DNA from: Armatimonadota bacterium | GTDB lineage: Bacteria; Armatimonadota; Armatimonadia; Armatimonadales; Capsulimonadaceae | Direction of reading: 5' to 3' | Assembly (NCBI GenBank): GCA_025353925.1 | Contig: JANXNV010000031.1 | Span: 1 to 34,827 of the forward strand | DNA length: 34,827 nucleotides | In this document: positions 1 through 9,532 of the stretch, in pieces | Layout of the letters: the number at the start of each line of letters is the position of its first letter | How positions within the stretch are numbered: the stretch's first letter is position 1 | Translations under genes and position numbers: made by a program | The notes under the pieces: model-generated | What the model was told of the DNA's origin: nothing | Database searches by the model: none | What the model saw: the letters and a program-made list of their open reading frames with translations, nothing else

Positions 1-750
1 GAGCTGAAGCAGATGCAGCTGCTGCTCGAAAACCCGAGCCTGTCGCGGGACCTGGGCATCGAACCGCCCACAGGCCTCCTGCTCTACGGCCCGCCGGGCA
101 CGGGCAAGACGACCATTGCGCGAGTGCTGGCTCACGAATCCCACTGCCAGTTTCTTGCGACCAGCCCGGCCGAGATCAACTCCATGTGGCTGGGAGAGAG
201 CGAAAAGGCGGTCAAGCGTCTCTTCGATGAGGCACGCGCCAAAGCCCCGGCGATTGTCTTTCTGGACGAGATCGACGCCCTGCTGCCCTCACGCTCGGGC
301 GGGGTCAACCAGTACAGCGACAAAGTCGTCAACCAGTTCCTGCATGAGATGGACGGCCTGATCAAGAACCGCCGCATTTTCGTGGTGGGCGCGACCAACC
401 GGCGTGATATGCTTGATTCGGCACTGCTGCGCGGCGGGCGTCTCTCCCGGGAAATCGAGATCCCGCTGCCGGATGAACCTGCCCGTCGGCAGCTTTTTGC
501 CCTGGCCTCGGGCAATGCAAAGCTGGCCCAGGACATTGATCTGGAGGAGATGGCCCGGCGAACCGAAGGCTTTTCCGGAGCGAATATCAAGGCGGTAGTC
601 AACGAAGCAGGTCTGCAGGCGTTGATCCGGCTGTCCGAAGCCCCGCGCGATGCCCCCCGAGTGCTCACCCGCGAGGACTTCGAGGAGGCGCTCACCAACT
701 TTACACCTCCGGCGGAAGAGAAAGCCGATCCGTGGAAGATGTTCGGGTAG
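1..750 (+). CDS. AAA family ATPase, C-terminal part (gene starts upstream of the window)
   Basis: Walker A GPPGTGKT, Walker B IVFLDEID, sensor region VVGATNRRDMLDSALLRGGRLSREIEIPLPD; frame is open from base 1, so ATG at 13 is probably internal. Confidence 0.9.
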   Translation, partial: ELKQMQLLLENPSLSRDLGIEPPTGLLLYGPPGTGKTTIARVLAHESHCQFLATSPAEINSMWLGESEKAVKRLFDEARAKAPAIVFLDEIDALLPSRSGGVNQYSDKVVNQFLHEMDGLIKNRRIFVVGATNRRDMLDSALLRGGRLSREIEIPLPDEPARRQLFALASGNAKLAQDIDLEEMARRTEGFSGANIKAVVNEAGLQALIRLSEAPRDAPRVLTREDFEEALTNFTPPAEEKADPWKMFG

Positions 751-759
751 GTTCCTAAT

Positions 760-3381
760 TTGCCCAAACTGCGTCATCTCTTCCTGCGACGACCCAAACG
801 CTGGCTGCGCCGATCCCGTTGGCTGCTGACCGAAACCCGAGCCGATCTCGGCCTCGGCGGTCCTCGTCCAGCGGCTCCGGCGTGGCTGCAGGACAACCCC
901 TTTCTGATCAAGACCAGCCGGACGGAGACCCGGCGTTTGGGCGTCAGTCTGCGTCTGGGCCTCGCCGTGCTGATTTTGTCCGCACTGCTGCTTGGCGGTC
1001 TGTGGCTGCTGGGTGCTTTTCCGGCTGTCTTTCACCGCCCGATGCCATATCTGCCGGGCGGGGCATTCCCGACGTTCCTGTTCGTCGTCCTCTCGTTTGC
1101 CCATGTGATGCTGGTTTCCAGTGCCCGCACGGCCCAGGCGGTCTTGCTCGGGGACGAAGCCCGGCGCGGGACGCTCTCCGATCTGCTGCTGACTCCCCTT
1201 CGGCGGGCGGAGATGCTGCTGGCGATGGGTGTCGGCCCGGCACGGGGTGCTTTGCTAACGGCACTGGTCGGCCTGCCGGTGTACCTGCTTCTGGCGCAGC
1301 TCGGCGGGGCGTCGGCAGGAGAAGTCGCGGCTTTGTACGTGCTACTCGCCCTGCTTTCCTACTCACCGCCGAGCTACGCTCTGCCCGCGCTGTCCGGGGC
1401 GGCGGCGACCCCCGACAACCCGCTGACGGTGCAGTCGCAGCAGGTTTTTGGCCGGAAGGCCGCGCCGCGCACGGGGGTGTTCGCGGCCTCGTGGCTCTGG
1501 TCTTTCGTATTCCTACTTTTCTTCAGCCAGGGCTTTGCGTTTCTCGGCGGCTCCTGGCTGACGCACCTGCTCCAAGCCCTGCATATCGACCTGCCGAGCG
1601 GCCCCATCGGACGCATCTTCGGACGCTTCATGCTGTTCTTCGCATGGCCATATTATGTCACGCAGATTTTTGGCACCACGCTGGACTTCTTCCACACGCG
1701 AGTCCCGCCGTTGCTCTTTCTTCTGCCTCTGGCTCTGCTGCACTGGACTGCCTCTGCGCTGACATCCGCGTCGGCCCTGTCGGCAGGCAGCTTGGAGGAG
1801 ATGCGCCGCCTTCCTCTCTATTCGCGGGCGCAAACGCTGAGACGCTGGACCGCGCGGGCGGCCACTTTGTGCGCCGTCGGGCTGCTCTGGAAGGCCTGGG
1901 TGGAAAGTGGGGATACCGGTACTTTGGCGACATCCGTGGGCAGCGGCCCGCGCTGGGATGCGGCGGGTTTGCTGCTGCTGCTCGGCGGGGTCAGCCTGTA
2001 CGGCGTCCTCGACCGCGCCCTGCTCCTCCCGCTCCGCAAGAAAGAGGGCCAGTCTCTGCGATCTTACCTGCCGACGCTGCGGCGCGGAGTCAAGCGAAGC
2101 CTGCGGCCATTAGTCGGTGCCGGGATACTCTTTCTGCTGGCCTGCGCCCTGGGCGGATTGTCACCGCTGGTGCGCCCGGTCGCCGAGGTCGCCGGTCGCC
2201 TGCTGCTGGTCGGTCTGTGCAGCGTGGTCTGGGCGATTGGCCTGCGGCGGGTCCTGCCCGGCCCAACTTCGGAGCGGCGGGTTTCGCGTCTGCTGCTGTA
2301 CGGGCTGCCGGTCGCGGCACTTTCCCAGCCCGCCGCCGGACTCTGGAACCTGGCGGCCCTCAGCCCGGTCTCGGCATGGGTCTCCTTGTTCCCGAACAGC
2401 TCGGTACTGCTTTCCGGTTTTCCCTTCTGGACGCTCGGGACGCTGCCGCCGTTTGAAGTGTGCGTCCTCGGCTCGGCGGCGACGGGCCTGCTGCTGGCCG
2501 CAGTGCCCTCTCTGCTTACCCGCCGGGTGCAAGTCCTGCCGCCGGTTTCCGTCAAGGTGTCGCCGCCGGTGAAGGAGCGCAATGCCGCCTGGACCGCCGC
2601 CCTAATGGCCTGGGTGACAGCCCGCACGGACAATCCGCTTTTCACGCAGGAGCTTCGAGCGCGGGCCCGGTCGGGCAGCTGGGCGGAGTGGCGGCTGTAT
2701 GCGCCGGGAGTCTTTGCGGCCTCCATCGTGCTCGGCCTGGCGTACCCCGCGATCGTGGAGAACCTGCTTCCCTTTCACCTACTTCCGACAAGCTCGCTGT
2801 GGGCGAATCTGGCGATGATTTTGCTGATGCTGCAATGCTACACGCTGATTTTCCGGGGGCAGGTGCTGGGCGAGTCGCTGATCGCCCGGGATCGGCTGCG
2901 GGGTGTCTGGGGATTTATTCTGCTGACACCGCTGACCGCCCCGCAGATCTTCTGGGGCAAGGTCTTTGGGCAGACATCCGGCATCAGCGCGGCCTGGCTG
3001 GTCTGCGGCGTCTTCAGCCTGCTCTTTTACCTGCTGGCTGCCCCGACGGTTGGGCTGGGCACCGCACTCGCTGCCTGGCTGACCGGACAGGTTTTCGTCG
3101 CCGCGCTGTTCAGCCTGGGCCTCAGCCTGGGGGCGGCGGTGACGACATTCCCGGTATTCATGAAGGGCCTGCGCGGCTTTTCGTTCCTGCTGTTTGTCTG
3201 CACGATCGGCGGCGGCATTTTGCTGACGCTGAATGTCCTCCCTGAGTTCTCCCTGGAAGCACGCCTGCTCATTGGCAGTGCCTACGCCGCTTTGCTGTCC
3301 ATCCCGGCCTTTTTGTTTGCCGTCTGGCGCGTTGGTGCTTTGCGGACGAAAGATATTGCGTTTGGGGATGGGTCAGAATAA
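760..3381 (+). CDS. Large polytopic membrane protein with two ABC-2 permease-like halves
   Basis: 873 aa, many hydrophobic segments; ABC-2-like motif twice (GDEARRGTLSDLLLTPLRRAEMLLAMG and ARDRLRGVWGFILLTPLTAPQIFWGKVFG); TTG start is uncertain. Confidence 0.7.
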   Translation: MPKLRHLFLRRPKRWLRRSRWLLTETRADLGLGGPRPAAPAWLQDNPFLIKTSRTETRRLGVSLRLGLAVLILSALLLGGLWLLGAFPAVFHRPMPYLPGGAFPTFLFVVLSFAHVMLVSSARTAQAVLLGDEARRGTLSDLLLTPLRRAEMLLAMGVGPARGALLTALVGLPVYLLLAQLGGASAGEVAALYVLLALLSYSPPSYALPALSGAAATPDNPLTVQSQQVFGRKAAPRTGVFAASWLWSFVFLLFFSQGFAFLGGSWLTHLLQALHIDLPSGPIGRIFGRFMLFFAWPYYVTQIFGTTLDFFHTRVPPLLFLLPLALLHWTASALTSASALSAGSLEEMRRLPLYSRAQTLRRWTARAATLCAVGLLWKAWVESGDTGTLATSVGSGPRWDAAGLLLLLGGVSLYGVLDRALLLPLRKKEGQSLRSYLPTLRRGVKRSLRPLVGAGILFLLACALGGLSPLVRPVAEVAGRLLLVGLCSVVWAIGLRRVLPGPTSERRVSRLLLYGLPVAALSQPAAGLWNLAALSPVSAWVSLFPNSSVLLSGFPFWTLGTLPPFEVCVLGSAATGLLLAAVPSLLTRRVQVLPPVSVKVSPPVKERNAAWTAALMAWVTARTDNPLFTQELRARARSGSWAEWRLYAPGVFAASIVLGLAYPAIVENLLPFHLLPTSSLWANLAMILLMLQCYTLIFRGQVLGESLIARDRLRGVWGFILLTPLTAPQIFWGKVFGQTSGISAAWLVCGVFSLLFYLLAAPTVGLGTALAAWLTGQVFVAALFSLGLSLGAAVTTFPVFMKGLRGFSFLLFVCTIGGGILLTLNVLPEFSLEARLLIGSAYAALLSIPAFLFAVWRVGALRTKDIAFGDGSE

Positions 3382-3388
3382 AAAAATC

Positions 3389-3424
3389 AAAGCGGCTCAG
3401 GAGAGATCTCCTGAGCCGCTTTTG
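3389..3424. terminator. Bidirectional intrinsic terminator between convergent genes
   Basis: AGCGGCTCAGGAGA-GA-TCTCCTGAGCCGCT perfect stem with A-run and T-run flanks. Confidence 0.9.
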
Positions 3425-3447
3425 CCTTGATCACGTGCGTCTTGCGT

Positions 3448-5292
<1,845 letters not shown>

Positions 5293-5339
5293 TTATCTTC
5301 TCCCTATGATGATTTTCTGCTAAAAACTTGTGACACCCC

Positions 5340-5368
5340 ATTATATCACTTGAGCGCGTCACTGTCAA
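5340..5368 (-). promoter_or_regulatory. Sigma70-type promoter of dnaK
   Basis: On minus strand TTGACA (5363-5368) - 17 bp - TATAAT (5340-5345), both hexamers perfect consensus. Confidence 0.85.
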
Positions 5369-5523
5369 GCTTCTTAACAAAACATCTATGGGTATTGTTC
5401 CCGGAATTGGAGGGATTGTAACAGAGAGTTTTTGGAGAGGGCAGAATGAGAAAACCCCGACACTTGAACACAGAAGGATTCAAAGGCCGAGGCAGTATGC
5501 TATGTTCTTTTGGAAAAGAAGTG

Positions 5524-6684
5524 TTAAGCCGCCCGCTTCCGGCGTACAGTCATGAGGCCACCTATTCCCAGCATGAGCAGGAGGCCGAGGCTGACCGTGG
5601 TGGAGGCTTCCGGGACGGGAGCGTTTGGCTTCAGCAGGAAAGCGAAAAACTGTCCTTTGCTGTCCAAGCCCGATCCTGTGATGAAGCCTGTGTTGCTAAT
5701 CCCGTTGGCATTCGTCAGCGTCACCCCGGAACCGGGAGCAATCAGCGAGTTTAAGTCAAGCATCGCGCCGCCGGAAAACAAGAAAGCGTGTTTGTTGCTG
5801 CCTGCCGTATCGGAATATCCGACGACTTGCCCGCTGTCATTGACTCCAAAGCCAAAACTGCCGGTGTCGCCCGGCAGTGTTCCGAGATCGGTCAGCGGCC
5901 CGCCGTTTGACCCGGACAAGAAGGCGTGAGCTGGACCGCTTGCTATGTCGGAATATCCAACAACTTGCCCACTGTTGTTGACTCCGAAGCCCAAACTGGA
6001 GGTTCCGCCGAAAGTCCCGAGGTCTTTGAGAGGTCCGCCGTTTGACCCCGACAAGAAAGCATGGTACTGGGCATTGCTTACCGTGCCGGAATATCCGACG
6101 ACTTGCCCGCTGTCATTGACCCCAAAGCCAAAGCTGCTGGTGCTGCCCGGCAGCGTTCCGAGGTCGGTCAGCGGCCCGCCGTTTGGGCCGGACAAGAAGG
6201 CGTGTTCCTGGGTGTTGCCTGCCATATAGGCTTCTCCAGCGACCTGCCCACTGCTGTTGACGCCGTTGCCAAAGCTGAGTGTTCCGCCAAGAGTTCCGAG
6301 GTCTTTGAGAGACCCGCCGTTTGCCCCCGACAAGAAGGCGTGCTGCCCGCTTGCTGTGGAGGCTTGTCCAGCGACTTGCCCGCTGTTGTTGATACCAAAG
6401 CCATAGCTGAAGGTTCCACCGAGAGTTCCAAGGTCTTTGAGAGGGCCGCCATTCGGTCCGGACAGAAAAGCATGAGCCTGACTGCCTACTGTGGAGGCTT
6501 GTCCGGCGACTTGCCCGCTGCTGTTGACCGCATAGCCAAAGCTGTAAGTTCCGCCTGACAGTACTCCGAGGTTAGTCAGAGTGTAGGATTGTGCGTGGGC
6601 CGCAAGGGGAACCGCGCTGCCGCCCGCCAGCAGCACCAGCGAGACGAAAACGGGAGAGGAGCGAAAAGAAAGTGAGATCGTCAT
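5524..6684 (-). CDS. HAF-repeat extracellular protein with PEP-CTERM-like C-terminal sorting signal
   Basis: Signal peptide; repeats of HAFLSGxNGGPLKDLGTLGG...VNxSGQVxGxS; C-terminus VPEASTTVSLGLLLMLGIGGLMTVRRKRAA. Confidence 0.85.
   Translation of the reverse strand: MTISLSFRSSPVFVSLVLLAGGSAVPLAAHAQSYTLTNLGVLSGGTYSFGYAVNSSGQVAGQASTVGSQAHAFLSGPNGGPLKDLGTLGGTFSYGFGINNSGQVAGQASTASGQHAFLSGANGGSLKDLGTLGGTLSFGNGVNSSGQVAGEAYMAGNTQEHAFLSGPNGGPLTDLGTLPGSTSSFGFGVNDSGQVVGYSGTVSNAQYHAFLSGSNGGPLKDLGTFGGTSSLGFGVNNSGQVVGYSDIASGPAHAFLSGSNGGPLTDLGTLPGDTGSFGFGVNDSGQVVGYSDTAGSNKHAFLFSGGAMLDLNSLIAPGSGVTLTNANGISNTGFITGSGLDSKGQFFAFLLKPNAPVPEASTTVSLGLLLMLGIGGLMTVRRKRAA
5800..6560 (-). repeat. Tandem coding repeats (HAF repeats, roughly 40 aa units) inside the PEP-CTERM-like protein
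   Basis: Recurring DNA blocks such as gaggtctttgagaggtccgccgtttgaccccgacaagaaagc and the translated HAF unit. Confidence 0.8.
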
Positions 6685-6733
6685 GGGTAAATCCTTTCCA
6701 ACAGGTGAACAACTTTAAGAAATTCCAAGTGAT

Positions 6734-6761
6734 CGCGGCAGGTCTGCAATAAGACCCCGCG
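6734..6761 (-). promoter_or_regulatory. Stem-loop in the 5' leader of the HAF/PEP-CTERM gene
   Basis: Plus-strand CGCGG-CA-GGTCT-GCAATA-AGACC-CCGCG: two 5-bp helices separated by a 2-nt bulge. Confidence 0.5.
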
Positions 6762-6772
6762 AAACTACTGTG

Positions 6773-6789
6773 TGCAAAAATCATGCCAA
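6773..6789 (-). promoter_or_regulatory. Candidate sigma-54 (-24/-12) promoter of the HAF/PEP-CTERM gene
   Basis: Minus strand TTGGCATGATTTTTGCA, GG to GC spacing 12; differs from TTGGCACG-N4-TTGCA at one specified base. Confidence 0.6.
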
Positions 6790-6959
6790 CTGGGCATTCC
6801 TGAAAGCATCCACTGCTATTGTGAGCAACAATGGCGGAAAAGTCGAGGTTATGCTGTCTGTGTATGGCAAACGGAAAAAATGTTGCCTGTCCCAAGCGGC
6901 AGTAGCAGGTCGTAGCACTGAGGAACCTCGCGGTATTGAATGGCACGGCAATGTTTTAA

Positions 6960-6989
6960 AAACACCCCGCGATAAATCGCGGGGTGTTT
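6960..6989. terminator. Intrinsic terminator downstream of the cytochrome peroxidase gene
   Basis: AAACACCCCGCGAT-AA-ATCGCGGGGTGTTT, perfect 14-bp stem. Confidence 0.85.
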
Positions 6990-7003
6990 CAACTCTTACT
7001 TCC

Positions 7004-8443
7004 TCACAAAGTCCGGAGAAATGCGACGATGTCTTTCGACTCGCGTTTTGTCAGGCCGATATTGAAGCGCGTGTTGTAGAACGTCACCGCGTCGCCCAGG
7101 CTCGCTGCCGAGCCGTTGTGGAAATACGGGGCGCGGGTCGCGAGGCCGCGCAGGATGGGACCTTTGAATTTGCCGATGTCCGCCCATTTGCCGGTGATCA
7201 GAGCACGGCCCGGATCGGTCGTTTCTACAGTCTCACCGGTGGTCTTATTGACCAGGGTGTAGAGAGGCAGGTCGGGAGTACGGCGCGACGCATCGGTGAG
7301 GCCGATGTTCAGCGGCATGGAGACCGAGTGGTTGCCGACATTCGGCGTGTCATGGCAGGTGGTGCAGGTGCCGTGGATCAGCGGGTTGTGCAGGGTGTCG
7401 TTCAGCCCGGCCACACCGACAATCGCGATGGGCTTTGTGTTGAACAGCACTTCGCCGCGTGCGACCGACTCATGCGCGTCTTCCTCCCGGTCTTCTGCTC
7501 TTTGGCGATCTGCATTCAAGTCATTCTCGGCCCAAGCAGTGTAGAGCGTAAATGCGCTGGGATCGAAGGCCGCACCCGTGGGGTTCAGGCCGATGGGATC
7601 GTTGATGCCGATGTAGAAGTTTTGCTGGGACAGCATCTGCGGGCCGCCCAATCCGCCGTCCTGGTTCAGCCAGCCGGCGTGGGCATCGTAGGTCTGGGCC
7701 ATGAATAGCTTCGTTTCGAATGTGACGATGGACTGGAGCACCTCCGGCGACAGCGTATTACCAACCGAGCGCTGGGCATGACCGTTGATGGCATCGAGGG
7801 CCTGCGAAGTGAGGTTGTCGTTCATCGAGCGTCCGGCCTTGTTCTGCCGCCCGTCCCACATGACCGTGCTCAGAAACGGCACGTTGACGGTCGGCAGGGG
7901 GCGTCGAAACAGGGAAAGGTCGGTAGTGGACGCATGATGATATGGGTCGTCGACATCAGCCAGCGCGAATTCCGCCGTGGCGGGGATCGGCAGGCCGACG
8001 CGGATCAAGCCCTTTGTGAGCAGCATGCGGGAGGCTTTGCGCCGTGCCCGAAGCGTCGACTGATCGGCGGTCGGCGAGTCCGTTCCGTCATTGGACTGGA
8101 AAAGCGGGTCACGGCCATTTGTGTCCTCGAAGACTTCTTTGATGGAAGCGGGGGTGATTGTCCAGCCGAACTTCGGCTGGTGGCAGGTCTGGCAGGTCCG
8201 TCCATTGGTGCCTAGACTCTGAAAAAACGCATTCTTCAGGTCGACATGCCCCGTAGTCGAAAACGTGCTGAAGGCCCCGCTTTCATCCTGGAAATTCCGG
8301 CCCTGGATGGGGTCCCGGTGCGCACCTGTCGTGACCGGCTGGCTGTCACTTTGAGCGGGTGGGGCGGTGCCGATGGCCACGGCGGCTCCGGCGAGGAGCA
8401 GCGTGGCGGTGACGGCACAATGATACCGACGAATCTTTAACAT
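7004..8443 (-). CDS. Di-heme cytochrome c peroxidase / MauG-like protein
   Basis: Signal peptide, heme motifs CQTCH and CTTCH, C-terminal APYFHNGSAASLGDAVTFYNTRFNIGLTKRESKDIVAFLRTL. Confidence 0.88.
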   Translation of the reverse strand: MLKIRRYHCAVTATLLLAGAAVAIGTAPPAQSDSQPVTTGAHRDPIQGRNFQDESGAFSTFSTTGHVDLKNAFFQSLGTNGRTCQTCHQPKFGWTITPASIKEVFEDTNGRDPLFQSNDGTDSPTADQSTLRARRKASRMLLTKGLIRVGLPIPATAEFALADVDDPYHHASTTDLSLFRRPLPTVNVPFLSTVMWDGRQNKAGRSMNDNLTSQALDAINGHAQRSVGNTLSPEVLQSIVTFETKLFMAQTYDAHAGWLNQDGGLGGPQMLSQQNFYIGINDPIGLNPTGAAFDPSAFTLYTAWAENDLNADRQRAEDREEDAHESVARGEVLFNTKPIAIVGVAGLNDTLHNPLIHGTCTTCHDTPNVGNHSVSMPLNIGLTDASRRTPDLPLYTLVNKTTGETVETTDPGRALITGKWADIGKFKGPILRGLATRAPYFHNGSAASLGDAVTFYNTRFNIGLTKRESKDIVAFLRTL

Positions 8444-8554
8444 GAGTGGTTTCCTTCGCTGGAAAATGCCGGTTCCGAGAGTGGATCGGCGGCGGTCAAA
8501 AAAGGCCCAAAGGCCGACGGTGGTGGGATTTGTAGGACACCGTACTCTTCACAG

Positions 8555-8571
8555 TGCATAAAGTGTGCCAA
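8555..8571 (-). promoter_or_regulatory. Candidate sigma-54 (-24/-12) promoter of the cytochrome peroxidase gene
   Basis: Minus strand TTGGCACACTTTATGCA, GG to GC spacing 12. Confidence 0.5.
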
Positions 8572-8690
8572 AGTGAATGATTTTGGGGTAAAGCAGCGAA
8601 ATAGCGAACATGGTTCCGAAAGCCCTCCGTCACTTAAGGCTGATAGAGACAATTCGGTACTCATCTTCGCCTAACCCATAGCCAACCCAC

Positions 8691-8716
8691 GTTTACACAG
8701 CTTTTCAGTTGGGTAT
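8691..8716 (+). promoter_or_regulatory. Candidate SigB-type stress promoter upstream of csbD-like gene
   Basis: GTTTAC (8691-8696) - 14 bp - GGGTAT (8711-8716), about 25 bp before the CsbD ATG, with AAGGAG between. Confidence 0.5.
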
Positions 8717-8740
8717 TTTTGACTCAAGGAGACTACTCAA

Positions 8741-8926
8741 ATGCCAGATGAAGATGTGATTGCGGGTAAGGTCAAGCAGGTCGAAGGCAAGGCGCAGGAC
8801 GCCGTCGGTGATGTGACCGACAGCCCCAAAGACGATCTGGAAGGCAAGGCCAAGCAGGTCGAAGGGAAAATCCAGGAAGGGTTCGGCAAGGCGAAAGATG
8901 CCGTGCGGGACGCGCTGGACAAGTAA
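8741..8926 (+). CDS. CsbD-like stress response protein
   Basis: 61 aa; two GKxKQVEGKxQ(D/E)-type repeats (AGKVKQVEGKAQDAVGDV, EGKAKQVEGKIQEGFGKAKDAV). Confidence 0.9.
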   Translation: MPDEDVIAGKVKQVEGKAQDAVGDVTDSPKDDLEGKAKQVEGKIQEGFGKAKDAVRDALDK

Positions 8927-8946
8927 CGACAAAATCAGGATGAAAA

Positions 8947-8977
8947 GCGACCGGGCAGTCTGCCTGGTCGCTTTTTG
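8947..8977 (+). terminator. Intrinsic terminator of csbD-like gene
   Basis: AGCGACCGGGCAG...CTGCCTGGTCGCT followed by TTTTT. Confidence 0.85.
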
Positions 8978-8978
8978 C

Positions 8979-9007
8979 TTGTATAAGTGCAGTGCCTGTG
9001 CTATAAT
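8979..9007 (+). promoter_or_regulatory. Sigma70-type promoter of mscL
   Basis: TTGTAT - 17 bp - TATAAT (9002-9007). Confidence 0.6.
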
Positions 9008-9075
9008 GCGCTACCAAAGAGGCAAAAAGCCTTTGAGTTAGACAATCTTCCAAGTGAAGAAAAGGAGCGACAGAC

Positions 9076-9486
9076 ATGAGCTTAGTGAAAGATTTCCGGG
9101 AGTTTATCCTGCGGGGCAGCGTGATCGATCTAGCCGTCGGTGTCATCATCGGCGGTGCGTTCGGCAAGATCGTGGAGGCACTGGTCAAAGATGTCGTCAC
9201 ACCGTTTGTCGGCATGTTCGGCAAAGTCGACTTGAGCGGCTACAATGCGACAATCAACGGGGCGAAGTTCGGCTTCGGCGACTTCCTGAACCAAGTGACC
9301 AGCTTCCTGATCATAGCCTTCGTCGTGTTCTTCTTCATCGTCAAGCCGGTCAACCATTTGATGTCCCTACGCAAGACCGATACCGCCGCCGATCCGATTA
9401 CGCGCGAGTGCCCCTTCTGCCTCAGCAGCGTACCTGCCGGTGCTTCTCGCTGTGCGTTTTGCACGTCTGAGCTGGCGAAAGCGTAA
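9076..9486 (+). CDS. mscL: Large-conductance mechanosensitive channel MscL with C-terminal zinc-ribbon-like tail
   Basis: FREFILRGSVIDLAVGVIIGGAFGKIVEALVKDVVTPFVG plus C-terminal CPFC-x9-CAFC. Confidence 0.95.
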   Translation: MSLVKDFREFILRGSVIDLAVGVIIGGAFGKIVEALVKDVVTPFVGMFGKVDLSGYNATINGAKFGFGDFLNQVTSFLIIAFVVFFFIVKPVNHLMSLRKTDTAADPITRECPFCLSSVPAGASRCAFCTSELAKA

Positions 9487-9501
9487 GCAGTGCAGTGCGA
9501 A

Positions 9502-9532
9502 GAAGCCGAGTGGTTGAAAACCACTCGGCTTC
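9502..9532. terminator. Shared terminator hairpin between mscL and the GH30-like gene
   Basis: GAAGCCGAGTGGTT-GAA-AACCACTCGGCTTC perfect 14-bp stem. Confidence 0.75.

Noticed and set aside
819-2456. 545-aa alternate-frame ORF overlapping the membrane protein gene
   Set aside because: Composition (G/A/R/P rich, no domains) is typical of an out-of-frame read through a GC-rich gene; the 760-3381 frame has clear TM segments.
5800-6560. CRISPR-like periodic repeats
   Set aside because: Repeats are in-frame coding repeats of the HAF protein, with no short constant repeat/unique spacer structure.
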